A stretch of DNA of 7,726 bases, from assembly GCA_964396385.1 (NCBI GenBank), contig CAYNFH010000274.1:1-7726 (forward strand), given 5' to 3'. The stretch is from CAYNFH01 sp964396385 (GTDB taxonomy: Bacteria; Armatimonadota; Chthonomonadetes; Chthonomonadales; CAJBBX01). Of the stretch, positions 6,210 through 7,726 are shown piece by piece. The notes under the pieces were generated by a model. That model ran no database searches, was not told the DNA's origin, and was given only the letters and a program-made list of their open reading frames with translations. Both the position numbers and the translations under genes were made by a program. Numbering within the stretch: the stretch's first letter is position 1; each line of letters begins with the position of its first letter.

Positions 6210-7726
6210 GTGGCTGTTCGGGCGGTAACGGAGGAAGCGCAGATCCAGGAGACTCCGCGGCCACACGGCGTACGGTTCCGGGCCCTCTGCCTGGGACTTG
6301 TCATGGCCCTGGTGATAGTCGGTCTCACCCAGCTCCTCTCCATTGACAAGCGGGCTGCCGAGGTGGCCGGAGACGCCCCGCCGCCCGTGCCGACGGCTCT
6401 CCTGCTCCTTTACGCGATTCTCGCGCCGGTCCTGGTCCACATCGGGCGGCGGTTTGCCCTCTCCGCCCCGGAGAGCCTTATCATCTACTCCATGATGCTC
6501 GTGGCCGGCCCTATAGGCCATCAGTTCGGCATCGGCTTTGGGGTGCCGCACATGGTCGCGCCCCTCTACTACGCGCCGCAGAACCCCGGCTGGAGGGTCT
6601 TCCTGCCGGTGCTCCCCGGGTGGCTCGCACCTACCTCCGGCGAAGCCATACAGGGCTTCTTCCGCGGGACGAACGGGGCGGTACCGTGGGGCGCCTGGCT
6701 CACCCCGATGTTCGCCTGGAGCACGCTGCTGATTGCCCTGTTCTGGGTGATGCTCTGTATCAACGTCATCATGCGGCGGCAGTGGATAGACAACGAGCGG
6801 CTGGCCTTTCCGCTGGCGGCCATCCCGGTGGTACTGGCGGAGGCCGGGGCGCCGCAGCGCGCGATGGCCGGCGGGCTCCTGAGGATGCCGCTGTTCCAGA
6901 TCGGCACCGCGGTCCCGCTGGTGCTGCAGCTCCCCTGGGAGCTGCACCGCTACATCCCCTCTGTACCGGCCTTTCCGCTCAAGGACGTGCTCATCGTAGA
7001 CGCCTCCACACAGTTCCCCCGGCCGTGGAACGGGCTGGGGCAGCCGGCCTTCTCTATCTTCTTCTGGCTCATCGGCGTGGTCTACCTGATCCCGACGGAA
7101 CTGGCCCTCAGCGCGTGGCTCTTCTATCTGATGGTGCAGGTGGAGAACGTGGTCGCGGTGATGTACGGTGCCACCGGCGAGCCGCCGGACGTCTACAGCA
7201 GCGACTTCCCGGCGAGCTACTCCCAGGGCGCGGGGGCCGCCTTCGCTCTGGCGGCCATCGCGCTCTTTACCGCCCGCCGGCACCTGCGGTCGGTCTTCCG
7301 GTTCGCCTTCGCTCTACAGGACGGGGGACGGAGGACGGGGGACGGACGGACTGGCGGCCTGAACGCGGGCGATTCCGCCGAGTTCCTCTCCTACCGGACC
7401 GCCGTGTTTGGAGCAATGGGCGGCATCGCCGTGATCCTGATCTGGCTTTGCGCCGCAGGCATGCGGGTCTGGGTGGCCGCGCTGCTCTTCACGCTCATGC
7501 TGGCCTACTTCTTCATCTTCACCCGTATCCGCGCGGAGACCGGACTGGGCATGGGGGTCATCCTCTGGCCGCGGATGCTGGACGAGGTGCTGGTGAGTGT
7601 GGTGGGCGGCAAGTACCTGTCGCTCGCGGACGTGACGGTGCTCCACTCCATCCGGTGGGTCTACTTTGGCTCCGCGACGGGGTCTGTGATGGCGGCGCAG
7701 ATGGAGGGGTTCAAGCTGGCGGAGGT
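6210..7726 (+). CDS. polytopic membrane protein, DUF6785/DUF6784-like (OPT-transporter-like), 3' end cut
   Basis: The frame is open from 6132 to the right edge. GTG 6210 is chosen as start because AGGAGG (6194-6199) lies 10 bases upstream; ATG 6303 would remove part of the first helix. It gives 505 residues so far; the family is usually somewhat over 600, so perhaps the last fifth is missing. About ten membrane segments are visible, for example ~24-42, 62-78, 166-187, 281-298, 340-355, 398-416 and 420-438. Family hallmarks are RFRALCLGLV near the start, ALSAPESLIIYSMMLVAGPI (84-102), NVIMRRQWIDNERLAFPLAA (185-204) and FTRIRAETGLGMGVILWP (437-454). These features resemble DUF6785 followed by DUF6784, distantly like oligopeptide transporters. 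The substrate is unknown. Residues 370-389 are a hydrophilic insert encoded by a heptamer repeat. The gene diverges from the prepilin operon, and any functional link is unproven. Confidence 0.85.
   Translation, partial: MAVRAVTEEAQIQETPRPHGVRFRALCLGLVMALVIVGLTQLLSIDKRAAEVAGDAPPPVPTALLLLYAILAPVLVHIGRRFALSAPESLIIYSMMLVAGPIGHQFGIGFGVPHMVAPLYYAPQNPGWRVFLPVLPGWLAPTSGEAIQGFFRGTNGAVPWGAWLTPMFAWSTLLIALFWVMLCINVIMRRQWIDNERLAFPLAAIPVVLAEAGAPQRAMAGGLLRMPLFQIGTAVPLVLQLPWELHRYIPSVPAFPLKDVLIVDASTQFPRPWNGLGQPAFSIFFWLIGVVYLIPTELALSAWLFYLMVQVENVVAVMYGATGEPPDVYSSDFPASYSQGAGAAFALAAIALFTARRHLRSVFRFAFALQDGGRRTGDGRTGGLNAGDSAEFLSYRTAVFGAMGGIAVILIWLCAAGMRVWVAALLFTLMLAYFFIFTRIRAETGLGMGVILWPRMLDEVLVSVVGGKYLSLADVTVLHSIRWVYFGSATGSVMAAQMEGFKLAE
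7319..7353 (+). repeat. heptanucleotide tandem repeat inside the membrane-protein gene
   Basis: The 7-base units are GGACGGG, GGACGGA, GGACGGG, GGACGGA, then a degenerate CGGACTG. The first four make an exact 14-base duplication (7319-7332 and 7333-7346). It encodes a Gly/Arg/Asp-rich stretch (DGGRRTGDGRTGG) in the loop between the DUF6785-like and DUF6784-like parts, with no stop codon in frame. Confidence 0.8.

Noticed and set aside
6177..7283. Open frame of 368 codons on the minus strand
   Set aside because: It is antisense to the plus-strand membrane protein, whose hydrophobic segments and family motifs are clear. The minus product is a low-complexity Arg/Glu/His/Gly string.

Overview
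The window is GC-rich bacterial DNA, protein-coding almost throughout. The best taxonomic hint is the prepilin-type protein at 5029-5862. Its N-terminus (GFTLIELLVVIAIIAILAAI, then FPVFAQAREMARKTSCLSN) together with an H-X9-DG motif is the style seen in large paralogous sets in Armatimonadota, and related sets occur in Planctomycetota. The divergent DUF6785/DUF6784-like membrane protein fits the same phyla. I infer an Armatimonadota-like organism with moderate confidence; nothing here proves it.

Layout. From about 5862 down to 1, all genes lie on the minus strand and form one apparent operon. In transcription order they are: a prepilin-like H-X9-DG protein (5862-5029); a strong hairpin (4979-5004); an 85-residue single-membrane-pass protein (4958-4701); a membrane-anchored TPR protein (4704-3277) joined to it by an ATGA overlap; a CRTAC1/ASPIC-UnbV lipoprotein with a long TPR tail (start uncertain, at most 3352, stop 377); and a second CRTAC1-like lipoprotein starting at 377, one base inside the previous stop codon, and running off the left edge. 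On the plus strand a polytopic membrane protein of the DUF6785/DUF6784 type starts at GTG 6210 and runs off the right edge. The 347-base divergent region between the two transcription units (5863-6209) holds the control signals and a tandem heptamer repeat.

How the genes may work together (inference). The minus-strand operon combines a pseudopilin-like protein, two inner-membrane-anchored proteins (one with TPR scaffolding) and two tandem calcium-binding beta-propeller lipoproteins. This looks like a cell-envelope or surface-assembly module: the TPR parts would organise partners and the FG-GAP propellers would bind ligands or other surface proteins. Function, substrate and partners cannot be read from the sequence.

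Two kinds of small repetitive DNA have entered this locus. One is a 98-base paired-hairpin (BIME/MITE-like) element at 3209-3306. It supplies the stop codon of the TPR gene and lies in frame in the N-terminal part of the CRTAC1-TPR reading frame. The other is heptanucleotide tandem repeats, one between genes (6109-6150) and one inside the membrane-protein gene (7319-7353). The first ~70 bases look like degraded sequence at a contig end.
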